Both the position numbers and the translations under genes were made by a program. Below, one piece after another: positions 1-8,240 of a DNA stretch of 64,000 nt. This stretch comes from Pseudohoeflea sp964511625 (GTDB lineage Bacteria > Pseudomonadota > Alphaproteobacteria > Rhizobiales > Rhizobiaceae). Position 1 is the first letter of the stretch; every line of letters starts with the position of its first letter. Under the pieces are notes generated by a model, which ran no database searches, was not told where the DNA came from, and worked only from the letters and a program-made list of their open reading frames with translations. The stretch is taken from NCBI GenBank assembly GCA_964511625.1, contig CAZEJG010000007.1:83784-147783 (forward strand), given 5' to 3'.

Positions 1-119
1 CGCAGGGAGGCATTCTGGCGGCAGTTGCGGCCTCTGTTAAACTGTGGTTTTAAGCGGCCCAGAGACAAGAGGGATTCCGCGTGTCGCAGACGCGGACGAC
101 CGCTCGAGGGAGATACAGT

Positions 120-998
120 GTGAAAACGAAACTCTTCGCAGGGACGCTCGCGTCCTATGCCGCCCTGGCAGGCGTTGCCTGGGCAGACCAGCCCAAGCCT
201 TGGGAAATGCGCTTTCAAGATGCTGCAACCGGCATCATGGAGCAGATCACCTCATTTGAGATCTACACCCTCTGGTTCATCATTCCGATTACGCTGTTCG
301 TTCTGGCGTTGCTGGTCTACGTGATCATGCGCTTCCGGGCGTCGGCTAATCCGGTGCCCTCGCGCACCAGCCACAACACCACCATCGAGGTGATCTGGAC
401 CCTCGGTCCCGTCTTCATTCTTCTCTTCCTCGCCTTCCCCTCGTTCAATCTGCTGACTGCACAGTATTCGCCGCCGAACGCCGACATGACGATCAAGGCG
501 ACCGGTTACCAATGGTACTGGGGCTACGAGTACCAGACGGATGCGGAAGCAGAGGTCTCCTTCGATTCGCTGATGCTGCAGGAAGGCGATCGCGCCGGCG
601 CCGGCAAGGAAGATCTGGCGGCCTATCCGCGTCTTCTGGCCGTCGACAACGAACTGGTCGTCCCGGTCGACAAGACCGTCCGCCTGCTCGTCACCGGCGC
701 CGACGTGATCCATTCGTTCGCGATGCCGTCCTTCGGCGTCAAGATGGACGCCATTCCGGGCCGCCTCAACGAGACCTGGTTCCATGCCGAGCGCGAGGGC
801 CTGTACTACGGGCAGTGCTCGGAACTCTGCGGCAAGGACCACGCGTTCATGCCGATCGCCATCCGCGTCGTCTCCGAGGACCAGTACAATGCCTGGTACG
901 CCGCGGCTGCCGACGATCTGCCAGGGGCCTACCAGAACCTGATGGCCGCCATCGATGCCGACGCCAAGAGCGTCGACGTCGCCGCCAACGAACAGTAA
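120..998 (+). CDS. coxB: Cytochrome c oxidase subunit II
   Basis: Subunit II of the aa3-type respiratory terminal oxidase; it takes electrons from cytochrome c through the binuclear CuA centre in the periplasm. The GTG start at 120 is chosen because a GAGGGAGA ribosome-binding site lies just upstream and the protein then begins with a clear signal peptide (about residues 1-22). An in-frame GTG at 81 would only add a non-hydrophobic extension. Two membrane hairpin helices lie near residues 48-70 and 91-113. The CuA ligands are all present: His198, Cys233, Glu235, Cys237, His241 and Met244. At 292 residues it has normal family length. First gene of the cox operon, 18 bp before coxA. Confidence 0.97.
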   Translation: MKTKLFAGTLASYAALAGVAWADQPKPWEMRFQDAATGIMEQITSFEIYTLWFIIPITLFVLALLVYVIMRFRASANPVPSRTSHNTTIEVIWTLGPVFILLFLAFPSFNLLTAQYSPPNADMTIKATGYQWYWGYEYQTDAEAEVSFDSLMLQEGDRAGAGKEDLAAYPRLLAVDNELVVPVDKTVRLLVTGADVIHSFAMPSFGVKMDAIPGRLNETWFHAEREGLYYGQCSELCGKDHAFMPIAIRVVSEDQYNAWYAAAADDLPGAYQNLMAAIDADAKSVDVAANEQ

Positions 999-1016
999 TT
1001 CAAGGGAGTGGGAAAA

Positions 1017-2672
1017 ATGGCAGGTACCGCCGCAGCTCACGAACACCACGACCACAAGCCGCAGGGTTTTGTCCGTCGCTGGCTTTTCTCGACCAACCAC
1101 AAGGACATCGGCACGCTCTACCTGATCTTCGCGATCATGGCGGGCATCGTCGGTGGCGCGCTGTCGGTCGCCATGCGCATGGAGCTCCAGGAGCCCGGCA
1201 TCCAGATCTTCCACGGTCTGGCCGCCATGGTCTACGGCTTCGAGGGTGACGCCGCCATCGACGGTGGCAAGCACATGTACAACGTGTTCACCACCGCGCA
1301 CGGCCTGATCATGATCTTCTTCATGGTCATGCCCGCCCTCATCGGCGGCTTCGCCAACTGGATGGTGCCGATCATGATCGGCGCGCCGGACATGGCCTTC
1401 CCGCGGATGAACAACATCTCCTTCTGGCTGCTTCCGCCGGCCTTCATCCTGCTCCTGCTTTCGATGTTCGTCGAAGGCCCGGCAGGCGCCTACGGCACCG
1501 GCGGCGGCTGGACGATATACCCGCCGATGTCGACTTCGGGTCAGCCCGGACCGGCCATGGACTTCGCCATCCTGTCGCTTCACGTGGCCGGTGCGTCGTC
1601 GATCCTCGGTGCGATCAACTTCATCACCACCATCCTGAACATGCGCGCACCGGGCATGACGCTGCACAAGATGCCGCTGTTTGCCTGGTCGGTGCTCGTC
1701 ACCGCCTTCCTGCTGCTGCTCTCGCTGCCGGTTCTGGCGGGTGGCATCACCATGCTTCTGACCGACCGCAACTTCGGCACGACCTTCTTCGATCCGGCCG
1801 GCGGTGGTGACCCGATCCTCTTCCAGCACCTGTTCTGGTTCTTCGGTCACCCGGAAGTTTACATCCTGATCCTGCCGGGCTTCGGCATCATCAGCCACAT
1901 CGTGTCGACCTTCTCGAAGAAGCCGGTCTTCGGCTACCTCGGCATGGCCTACGCCATGGTCGCCATCGGCGCGGTCGGCTTCATTGTGTGGGCTCACCAC
2001 ATGTATACGGTCGGCCTGTCGCTCAACACCCAGCGCTACTTCGTCTTCGCCACCATGGTGATCGCGGTGCCGACGGGCGTGAAGATCTTCTCGTGGATCG
2101 CCACCATGTGGGGCGGGTCGCTGACCTTCCGCACCCCCATGCTGTGGGCAATCGGCTTCATCTTCCTCTTCACCGTCGGTGGCGTGACCGGCGTGCAGCT
2201 GGCCAATGCCGGCCTCGACCGCTCCTTCCACGACACCTACTACGTGGTGGCCCACTTCCACTACGTGCTGTCGCTGGGCGCCGTCTTCGCCATCTTCGCC
2301 GCCTGGTACTACTGGTTCCCGAAGATGTTCGGCTACATGTACTCGCCGATGATCGCCCGCACCCACTTCTGGGTCACCTTCATCGGCGTGAACCTGGTGT
2401 TCTTCCCGCAGCACTTCCTCGGTCTGTCGGGCATGCCGCGCCGCTACATCGACTATCCGGATGCCTTCGCAGGCTGGAACGCGGTGTCGTCCTACGGCTC
2501 GTACATCTCGGCCTTCGGTGTCATCGTCTTCCTCTATGGCGTCTGGGAAGCCTTCGCCAAGAAGCGCATCGCCGGCGACAACCCCTGGGGTGAAGGCGCG
2601 ACCACGCTGGAATGGCAGCTGTCCTCGCCGCCGCCGTACCACCAGTGGGAACAGCTTCCGCGCATCAAGTAA
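1017..2672 (+). CDS. coxA: Cytochrome c oxidase subunit I
   Basis: Catalytic subunit of the aa3 oxidase, reducing O2 to water at the heme a3-CuB site and pumping protons across the inner membrane. The 551-residue protein shows the family landmarks in order: the AHGLIMIFF helix with a heme a ligand, HPEVY (CuB His and the cross-linked Tyr), WAHHMYTVG (the CuB His pair) and HDTYYVVAHFHYV (heme a3/heme a ligands). The ATG at 1017 is preceded by GGGAG at about 1004-1008; an in-frame GTG at 1008 overlaps that site and is unlikely. A strong hairpin follows the stop codon, before ctaB. Confidence 0.98.
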   Translation: MAGTAAAHEHHDHKPQGFVRRWLFSTNHKDIGTLYLIFAIMAGIVGGALSVAMRMELQEPGIQIFHGLAAMVYGFEGDAAIDGGKHMYNVFTTAHGLIMIFFMVMPALIGGFANWMVPIMIGAPDMAFPRMNNISFWLLPPAFILLLLSMFVEGPAGAYGTGGGWTIYPPMSTSGQPGPAMDFAILSLHVAGASSILGAINFITTILNMRAPGMTLHKMPLFAWSVLVTAFLLLLSLPVLAGGITMLLTDRNFGTTFFDPAGGGDPILFQHLFWFFGHPEVYILILPGFGIISHIVSTFSKKPVFGYLGMAYAMVAIGAVGFIVWAHHMYTVGLSLNTQRYFVFATMVIAVPTGVKIFSWIATMWGGSLTFRTPMLWAIGFIFLFTVGGVTGVQLANAGLDRSFHDTYYVVAHFHYVLSLGAVFAIFAAWYYWFPKMFGYMYSPMIARTHFWVTFIGVNLVFFPQHFLGLSGMPRRYIDYPDAFAGWNAVSSYGSYISAFGVIVFLYGVWEAFAKKRIAGDNPWGEGATTLEWQLSSPPPYHQWEQLPRIK

Positions 2673-2688
2673 GCGTGGATCCGAGACC

Positions 2689-2727
2689 GGAGACAGGCTG
2701 CCAGCACGGTCAGCCTGTCTCCCCTTT
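2689..2727 (+). terminator. 12-bp hairpin between coxA and ctaB
   Basis: GGAGACAGGCTG (2689-2700) is perfectly complementary to CAGCCTGTCTCC (2711-2722) across a 10-nt loop, followed by CCTTTAGG. The U-tract is weak, so it may act as a partial terminator or a 3' mRNA-protecting structure that favours coxBA expression over ctaB and later genes. Confidence 0.6.
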
Positions 2728-2869
2728 AGGCCGTTTCGCGTTCAGGCGTGAACGGATAGCCTCAGCGGGCTAGAGAGTTCATCGACGCATTTCGGTTGTG
2801 CCGATTCAGCCAGAACCGAAATGGCTCCAGCCGGACCGCCACCGGCCGGAAAACAACCTGGGAAGATCC

Positions 2870-3817
2870 ATGTCCGTCACCACGACTGACGAAAACCTGC
2901 CCATCGGCGCCACTTCGCTTCTGTCGGATGGCGACGCGCGCGACTTCTTCGCCCTGCTCAAGCCGCGGGTGATGACGCTCGTCGTCTTCACCGCCTTCGT
3001 CGGTATGCTGCTGGCGCCCGGCCACATCAATCCGGCCATCGGCTTCATCGCAGTCCTGTGCATCGCCATCGGCGGTGGCGCCTCGGGCGCGCTGAACATG
3101 TGGTACGAGGCCGACATCGACGCCGTCATGAAGCGCACCGCCAATCGCCCGATCCCGGCCGGGCGTATCGACCGCCAGACCGCGCTCGCCTACGGGCTGA
3201 CCCTTGCGGCCTTTTCCGTCGTCACCCTCGGCCTGGCCACGAACTGGCTTGCCGCCGGTCTCCTGGCCTTCACCATCTTCTTCTATGCCGTCGTCTACAC
3301 GATCTGGCTCAAGCGCTCGACGCCGCAGAACATCGTCATCGGCGGTGCCGCCGGCGCGCTCCCTCCGATGATCGGCTGGGCGGCCGTGACGGGCGATGTC
3401 TCGATCGCCAGCATCACGCTTTTTCTGATCATCTTCCTTTGGACCCCGGCGCATTTCTGGGCGCTGGCCCTCTTCAAGTCGGGCGATTACGGCAAGGCCG
3501 GCATTCCGATGATGCCGAACGTCGCCGGCGATGCCTCGACGAAGCGGCAGATCGTGGTTTACGCGGTTCTCACTGCCATCTCCGGCGTCCTGCCCGCCGT
3601 TCTGGGCTTCGCGAGCCCGGCTTACGGCGCTGTTGCCATTGCCTTCGGCATCGCCTTCGTCTGGTACGCCATCGGAGTGCTGCGCATGCCGGAAGGCGAC
3701 GAGCGGATGATTCCGGCCAAGAAGATGTTCAAGTTCTCGCTTCTCTATCTCGCTATCATTTTCGCCGCCCTTCTTGTCGACGGGCTGGTGCCGCCGCTCC
3801 TGGCGATGGTGGCCTGA
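2870..3817 (+). CDS. ctaB: Protoheme IX farnesyltransferase
   Basis: UbiA-family membrane prenyltransferase (Cox10/CtaB) that converts heme b to heme o, the precursor of heme a for subunit I. The polytopic protein carries the UbiA signature around NMWYEADIDAVMKRTANRPI, with its DxxxD-type aspartates and NRP motif, and a second conserved block around the AGIPMMPNVAGD stretch. The ATG at 2870 is used because GGAAG at 2861-2865 precedes it; upstream in-frame starts lack a ribosome site. At 315 residues it matches the family. It sits in the cox operon between coxA and coxF. Confidence 0.96.
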   Translation: MSVTTTDENLPIGATSLLSDGDARDFFALLKPRVMTLVVFTAFVGMLLAPGHINPAIGFIAVLCIAIGGGASGALNMWYEADIDAVMKRTANRPIPAGRIDRQTALAYGLTLAAFSVVTLGLATNWLAAGLLAFTIFFYAVVYTIWLKRSTPQNIVIGGAAGALPPMIGWAAVTGDVSIASITLFLIIFLWTPAHFWALALFKSGDYGKAGIPMMPNVAGDASTKRQIVVYAVLTAISGVLPAVLGFASPAYGAVAIAFGIAFVWYAIGVLRMPEGDERMIPAKKMFKFSLLYLAIIFAALLVDGLVPPLLAMVA

Positions 3818-3839
3818 CGTGGAGGAGGACAAGGTTGAA

Positions 3840-3974
3840 ATGACCGAGGCGCAGAAGAAGGCGCGGCGCAGCCGCTCCGTCGCGCTCGGTCTGGTTCTCG
3901 CCGCCCTCGTGGTGCTGTTCTACGTCATCACGGTGGTGAAGCTCGGGCCGGGATTGTTCGACAGGCCGATGTGA
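3840..3974 (+). CDS. coxF: CoxF-like small membrane protein
   Basis: A 44-residue single-pass membrane protein: a basic N-terminus (KKARRSRS), one hydrophobic helix at about residues 14-33, and a short tail. Its position between ctaB and ctaG and its sequence style match the small CoxF protein found in rhizobial cox operons; its biochemical role is not established. GGAGGAGG at 3821-3828 supports the ATG at 3840. A GTG at 3819 would extend it by seven residues but lies before the ribosome site. Confidence 0.8.
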   Translation: MTEAQKKARRSRSVALGLVLAALVVLFYVITVVKLGPGLFDRPM

Positions 3975-4026
3975 CCGCGTCTCGCCCTCGGGCGGGGAAA
4001 ACGGATACAGGACGCAGGGAAAGACG

Positions 4027-4653
4027 ATGACCGAAGAGACGAAACACACGAACGGGAACGAAGCGCAGGGTAAGGGGCGAAAACTCGCCGATATGCGCAT
4101 CGTCATCGTTTGCGTCGCATTCGTCGGCGGCATGGTGGGGATGAGCTACGCAGCCGTGCCGCTCTACGCCATGTTCTGCCAGGTCACCGGCTATGGCGGC
4201 ACCACCCAGCGGGTGGAGCAGGCCTCCGATACCGTCCTCGACCAGGACATCAAGGTTCACTTCGATTCCAACACCGGCGCCGGCCTTCCGTGGAAGTTCG
4301 GTCCCGAGAAGCGCGAGATCACGCTGAAGATCGGCGAGACCGTGCAGGCGAACTATTTCGCCGTCAACGATACCGACCACGTGCTGACCGGGCAGGCGAC
4401 CTACAACGTCACCCCGCAGGCCGCGGGCGCATACTTCAACAAGGTGCAGTGCTTCTGTTTCACCGAGACGACGCTGCAGCCGGGCGAGCGGCTGGAAATG
4501 CCGGTAGTCTTCTTCGTCGATCCCGAGATCGTCAACGACGAGGACACCAGGGACATCACCACCATCACCCTGTCCTACACCTTCTATCCGCACGAGACCG
4601 AAAAACCCGTTGCAGCGGCCGCCAAGCCGGTGCAAGAGAAGAACCAACTTTGA
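4027..4653 (+). CDS. ctaG: Cytochrome c oxidase assembly protein CtaG/Cox11
   Basis: Periplasmic, membrane-anchored copper chaperone that delivers copper to CuB of subunit I. One N-terminal transmembrane helix (about residues 24-46) is followed by the Cox11 immunoglobulin-like domain with the copper-binding CFCF motif at residues 142-145. At 208 residues it has the usual length. It lies 52 bp after coxF and 60 bp before coxC, inside the oxidase operon. Confidence 0.96.
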   Translation: MTEETKHTNGNEAQGKGRKLADMRIVIVCVAFVGGMVGMSYAAVPLYAMFCQVTGYGGTTQRVEQASDTVLDQDIKVHFDSNTGAGLPWKFGPEKREITLKIGETVQANYFAVNDTDHVLTGQATYNVTPQAAGAYFNKVQCFCFTETTLQPGERLEMPVVFFVDPEIVNDEDTRDITTITLSYTFYPHETEKPVAAAAKPVQEKNQL

Positions 4654-4713
4654 CCCATCTGCGCCGGTCCGGAGAGAGCCGGCGTGTGAAGAGACCTTAT
4701 CGGGGGTAACCTA

Positions 4714-5586
4714 ATGGCCGACGCGCACAGCAAGCACCACGACTACCACATCATCGATCCGAGCCCCTGGCCGTTCACCGGCTCGGTCGGCGCGCTGGTC
4801 ATGGCCTTCGGCGGCATCTGCTACATGAAGTATGTCGAAGGCTCCCAGATGCTGATGTTCGGCATCGACTGGGCCAGCCCCTGGCTGTTCTTCATCGGCC
4901 TGCTGATCGTGCTCTACACGATGTTCGGCTGGTGGTCGGACACCATCAAGGAAAGCCACGAAGGCCACCATACCCGGGTCGTGTCGCTGCACCTGCGCTA
5001 CGGCATGATGATGTTCATCGCCTCCGAAGTGATGTTCTTCGTCGCCTGGTTCTGGGCCTTCTTCGACGCCAGCCTGTTCCCGGCCGAAGTGCACCAGGTC
5101 GCCCGCGCCGAGTTTACCGGTGGTCAGTGGCCGCCCGTCGGCATCGAGGTTCTCGATCCGCTGCACCTGCCGCTCTACAACACGGTGATCCTGCTTCTCT
5201 CCGGCACCACCGTCACCTGGGCGCACCACGCGCTGCTACATGGCGACCGCAAGGGCCTCGTCAACGGCCTGACGCTGACCGTGCTGCTCGGCATCCTGTT
5301 CTCCTGCGTGCAGGTCTACGAATACGTCCACGCACCGTTCGCCTTCAAGGATTCGATCTACGGCGCCACCTTCTTCATGGCGACCGGCTTCCACGGCTTC
5401 CACGTCTTCGTGGGCACCATCTTCCTGCTGGTCTGCCTGCTTCGTGCCCTGCGTGGCGACTTCACCCCGCAGAAGCATTTCGGCTTCGAGGCGGCTGCCT
5501 GGTACTGGCACTTCGTCGACGTCGTGTGGCTCTTCCTCTTCTTCTCCATCTACGTCTGGGGTGGTTGGGGCGCTCCGCTGCACTGA
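4714..5586 (+). CDS. coxC: Cytochrome c oxidase subunit III
   Basis: Seven-helix accessory subunit of the aa3 oxidase that stabilises the proton-uptake side of subunit I. The 290-residue sequence has the family's EVMFFVAWFWAFFDASL block in the third helix and the closing WYWHFVDVVWLFLF helix with the conserved HFVDVVW. It is the last structural oxidase gene and is followed within 30 bp by a strong intrinsic terminator. Confidence 0.97.
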   Translation: MADAHSKHHDYHIIDPSPWPFTGSVGALVMAFGGICYMKYVEGSQMLMFGIDWASPWLFFIGLLIVLYTMFGWWSDTIKESHEGHHTRVVSLHLRYGMMMFIASEVMFFVAWFWAFFDASLFPAEVHQVARAEFTGGQWPPVGIEVLDPLHLPLYNTVILLLSGTTVTWAHHALLHGDRKGLVNGLTLTVLLGILFSCVQVYEYVHAPFAFKDSIYGATFFMATGFHGFHVFVGTIFLLVCLLRALRGDFTPQKHFGFEAAAWYWHFVDVVWLFLFFSIYVWGGWGAPLH

Positions 5587-5611
5587 TCGCGGTTCGGAAA
5601 CCAGAATCCGA

Positions 5612-5651
5612 AAAGGGGCGGTCGTGCTTGCGCAACCGCCCCTTTCTTTTT
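5612..5651 (+). terminator. Intrinsic terminator after coxC
   Basis: AAAGGGGCGGT (5612-5622) pairs perfectly over 11 bp with ACCGCCCCTTT (5635-5645), and the stem is followed by the T-rich run CTTTTT. This is a classic rho-independent terminator closing the cox operon. Confidence 0.9.
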
Positions 5652-5679
5652 CAGCGTCGACAGGGAAGGACCGAATGAA

Positions 5680-5958
5680 ATGGATATCAGGGAAGAGAAA
5701 ACCGGCTCCGGCGGCCGTTACGTCGTCACAGTCGAGGGGCATGAAGCGGAGATGACTTATTCCCGTGCCTCGGAAAAACTGATCATCATCGATCACACCG
5801 GGGTCCCCGATGCCCTGCGCGGCAAGAAGGTGGGCCAGGCGCTCGCCGAACACGCCGTCGCCGAGGCCCGTGCCGGGGGCTGGAAGATCATTCCCCTCTG
5901 CCCCTTCTTCAAGGCGCAGGCCGTCCGGCACCCCGAATGGAAGGACGTCGTCAACTGA
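5680..5958 (+). CDS. YjdJ-type GNAT N-acetyltransferase
   Basis: A 92-residue minimal GNAT domain of the YjdJ/COG2388 type. It has the acetyl-CoA pyrophosphate loop (RGKKVGQAL) and the PLCPFFKAQAVRHPEW end typical of the family. Substrate unknown. It starts 29 bp after the cox terminator and is followed by a DUF983 gene. AGGGAAGGA at about 5662-5670 serves as ribosome site for the ATG at 5680. Confidence 0.85.
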   Translation: MDIREEKTGSGGRYVVTVEGHEAEMTYSRASEKLIIIDHTGVPDALRGKKVGQALAEHAVAEARAGGWKIIPLCPFFKAQAVRHPEWKDVVN

Positions 5959-5996
5959 GCGGCGACCCCACCCCGAACAAACACGTCAGGACCATC

Positions 5997-6389
5997 ATGG
6001 AAGACCACAGCCAGGACACCGCACATTTTCCGCCCGTCGATCCGGTCTCGGTGGGGCTGCGCGGGCGGTGTCCGCGATGCGGGCAGGGGGCGATGTTCGA
6101 CGGTCTGCTGAGCGTCAAGGACCGTTGCGCCAACTGCAAGCTCGACTATTCCTTCGCCGATGCGGGAGACGGACCGGCCGTTTTCGTCATCATGATCGTC
6201 GGCTTCATCGTGGTGGGCTTCGCGATGTGGCTCGAGATCAACTATTCACCGCCGGTCTGGCTGCAGGCGCTGATCTGGCTGCCCGTCGCCACCATCCTCT
6301 GCCTCGCCGGCCTGCGCATGCTCAAGGGCCTGCTGATCGCGCTCCAGTACCGCAACAAGGCCGCCGAGGGCAGTATCGACCGTGGCTAG
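5997..6389 (+). CDS. DUF983 family protein
   Basis: A 130-residue protein with an N-terminal zinc-ribbon-like pair of CPRC and CANC motifs followed by two hydrophobic helices; this is the DUF983 layout. Members usually sit beside coxC and surf1 in alphaproteobacteria, as here, which suggests a link to oxidase biogenesis, but no function is established. The ATG at 5997 is preferred because the upstream extension is not hydrophobic and overlaps the end of the GNAT gene. The last 8 nt overlap surf1. Confidence 0.85.
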   Translation: MEDHSQDTAHFPPVDPVSVGLRGRCPRCGQGAMFDGLLSVKDRCANCKLDYSFADAGDGPAVFVIMIVGFIVVGFAMWLEINYSPPVWLQALIWLPVATILCLAGLRMLKGLLIALQYRNKAAEGSIDRG

Positions 6390-7122
6390 ACACGCCTCAG
6401 CAGAAGGGCGGCGTGGGCCCAGCGTCCTCGTTTCGGTACTCGCGCTCGTCACCTTTGCCATCCTGATCGCGCTCGGCACCTGGCAGGTCGAACGCCTCCA
6501 GTGGAAGGAAGGCCTGCTCACCGCCATCGACGAGCGCAGCCATGCCACGCCGCTGCCACTCGACGACATCCTCGCCATGCAGGCGGCCGGCGAGCCTGTC
6601 GAATACCGCCACACGACGGTGACGGGCCGCTTCCTCAACGACCGCGAACAGTTCTTCTTCGCCACCCATGAGGGCTATTCGGGCTATTACGTCTACACGC
6701 CGCTCGAACGCGCCGACGGATCGATCCTCTTCGTCAATCGCGGCTTCGTCGGCATCGATTTCAAGGATCCCGCCACCCGACCCGAAAGCCAGCCGGAAGG
6801 GCAGGTGACGGTCACCGGGCTCGCCCGCGAGGCGCTGCACGAGAAACCCTCCTGGATCGTGCCGGAAAACGAGCCGGCCAAGAACATCTTCTACTGGAAG
6901 GATCTCGACGGCTTCACCGCCAATGCCGGGCTCGATCCGGCCCGCGTCATCGATCTCTATGTCGATGCGGATGCGACGCCCAATCCCGGCGGCTGGCCGG
7001 TGGGCGGCGTCACCATCGTTTCCCTGCCCAACAATCACCTTCAATATGCAGTGACGTGGTACGGATTGGCAGCCGCCCTTGCCGCCGTCTTCGCCGCCCG
7101 CTTTCTGCGCCGGCAGCGGTGA
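6382..7122 (+). CDS. surf1: SURF1 family cytochrome oxidase assembly protein
   Basis: SURF1/Shy1 homologue, an inner-membrane protein that helps insert heme a into oxidase subunit I. The 246 residues show the family layout: an N-terminal transmembrane helix followed by GTWQVERLQWKE, a periplasmic domain with VNRGFVG, and a C-terminal helix (YAVTWYGLAAALAAVF). The GTG start at 6382 overlaps the DUF983 gene by 8 nt, which implies translational coupling. Confidence 0.94.
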   Translation: MARHASAEGRRGPSVLVSVLALVTFAILIALGTWQVERLQWKEGLLTAIDERSHATPLPLDDILAMQAAGEPVEYRHTTVTGRFLNDREQFFFATHEGYSGYYVYTPLERADGSILFVNRGFVGIDFKDPATRPESQPEGQVTVTGLAREALHEKPSWIVPENEPAKNIFYWKDLDGFTANAGLDPARVIDLYVDADATPNPGGWPVGGVTIVSLPNNHLQYAVTWYGLAAALAAVFAARFLRRQR

Positions 7123-7140
7123 GCCGAGCATGCCTGCGCC

Positions 7141-7170
7141 TTGACAGAGGCCACGCCGAATCTGTCTAAG
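7141..7170 (+). promoter_or_regulatory. Candidate sigma-70 promoter for ispH
   Basis: A perfect TTGACA at 7141-7146 lies 18 bp before TCTAAG (7165-7170), a partial match to the -10 box, in the gap between surf1 and ispH. The -10 match is only four of six bases. Confidence 0.4.
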
Positions 7171-7236
7171 AGCGTGAACCGATGAAAGCCCCGCATCCAG
7201 CAAGATGATGTGCAAAAAAGCCGTGAGACAGTCCTC

Positions 7237-8238
7237 ATGACCGAACGCCAACCCCTGACGATCCGCCTGTGTGGCCCGCGCGGATTCTGCGCCGGCGTGG
7301 ACCGCGCGATCCAGATCGTGGTGCTGGCGCTGAAGAAATACGGCGCACCGGTCTATGTCCGTCACGAGATCGTCCACAACCGCTTCGTCGTCGAGGGGCT
7401 CGAGGCGCAAGGGGCGGTCTTCGTCGAGGAACTCGACGAGATCCCGCCGGAGCACCACGGCCAGCCGGTGATCTTTTCGGCCCATGGCGTGCCGAAATCG
7501 GTGCCGGCGGATGCGGAGGGCCGAAATCTCTTCTATCTCGATGCCACCTGTCCGCTGGTCTCCAAGGTGCACAAACAGGCCATGCGCCACGAGCGGCTCG
7601 GCCGTCACGTCCTGCTGATCGGCCACAAGGGTCATCCGGAGGTGATCGGTACGATGGGCCAGCTGCCCGAAGGCGCCGTCACGCTGATCGAGACCGTCGA
7701 GGACGTCGATGCTCTTGAGCCCGCCGATCCCGACGCGCTCGGCTTCGTCACCCAGACCACCCTGTCGGTCGACGACACCGCCCAGGTCATCACCCGGCTC
7801 ACCGAACGCTTTCCGGGCGTGACCGCGCCGGCTGCCGAATCGATCTGCTACGCCACCACCAACCGCCAGGAAGCGGTGAAGGCGGCGGCGCCCGGCTGCG
7901 ATCTCTTCGCCATCGTCGGCGCGCCGAACTCGTCCAACTCCCGCCGTCTGGTGGAAGTGGCGCTGAAGGCGGGTGCAAAGCGCTCGATCCTGCTCCAGCG
8001 GGCCTCCGAGATCGACTTCGAGGAGATCGGCCCGATCACCACGCTCGGCCTCTCCGCCGGAGCCTCCGCTCCCGAGGTGGTTGTTGCCGAGATCATTGAC
8101 GCCTTCCGCGAACGTTTCGACGTCACCATTGAACTGGCGGAAACCGTGCAGGAGACAGAGAACTTTCTCGTCAACCGCGAGCTGCGCGACGTCGAACTGA
8201 CCACCGCCGACATGGCCTTCGTCAACGGGACCGACTGA
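7237..8238 (+). CDS. ispH: 4-hydroxy-3-methylbut-2-enyl diphosphate reductase
   Basis: IspH/LytB, the last enzyme of the MEP isoprenoid pathway; it reduces HMBPP to IPP and DMAPP with an iron-sulfur cluster. The three cluster cysteines are in place: Cys18 in GPRGFCAGVDRAI, Cys105 in DATCPLVSKVH and Cys204 in SICYATTNRQ, together with AHGVPKSV, TQTTLSVDD and NSSNSRRLVE. At 333 residues it has the usual length. An in-frame GTG at 7210 would add nine residues; the ATG at 7237 fits the family start better. thrB begins 2 bp after the stop. Confidence 0.97.
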   Translation: MTERQPLTIRLCGPRGFCAGVDRAIQIVVLALKKYGAPVYVRHEIVHNRFVVEGLEAQGAVFVEELDEIPPEHHGQPVIFSAHGVPKSVPADAEGRNLFYLDATCPLVSKVHKQAMRHERLGRHVLLIGHKGHPEVIGTMGQLPEGAVTLIETVEDVDALEPADPDALGFVTQTTLSVDDTAQVITRLTERFPGVTAPAAESICYATTNRQEAVKAAAPGCDLFAIVGAPNSSNSRRLVEVALKAGAKRSILLQRASEIDFEEIGPITTLGLSAGASAPEVVVAEIIDAFRERFDVTIELAETVQETENFLVNRELRDVELTTADMAFVNGTD

Positions 8239-8240
8239 AC

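Noticed and set aside
252..2642. A 796-codon minus-strand frame across coxB and coxA
   Set aside because: His/Glu/Asp/Arg-rich shadow of membrane-protein codons; both oxidase genes are unambiguous.
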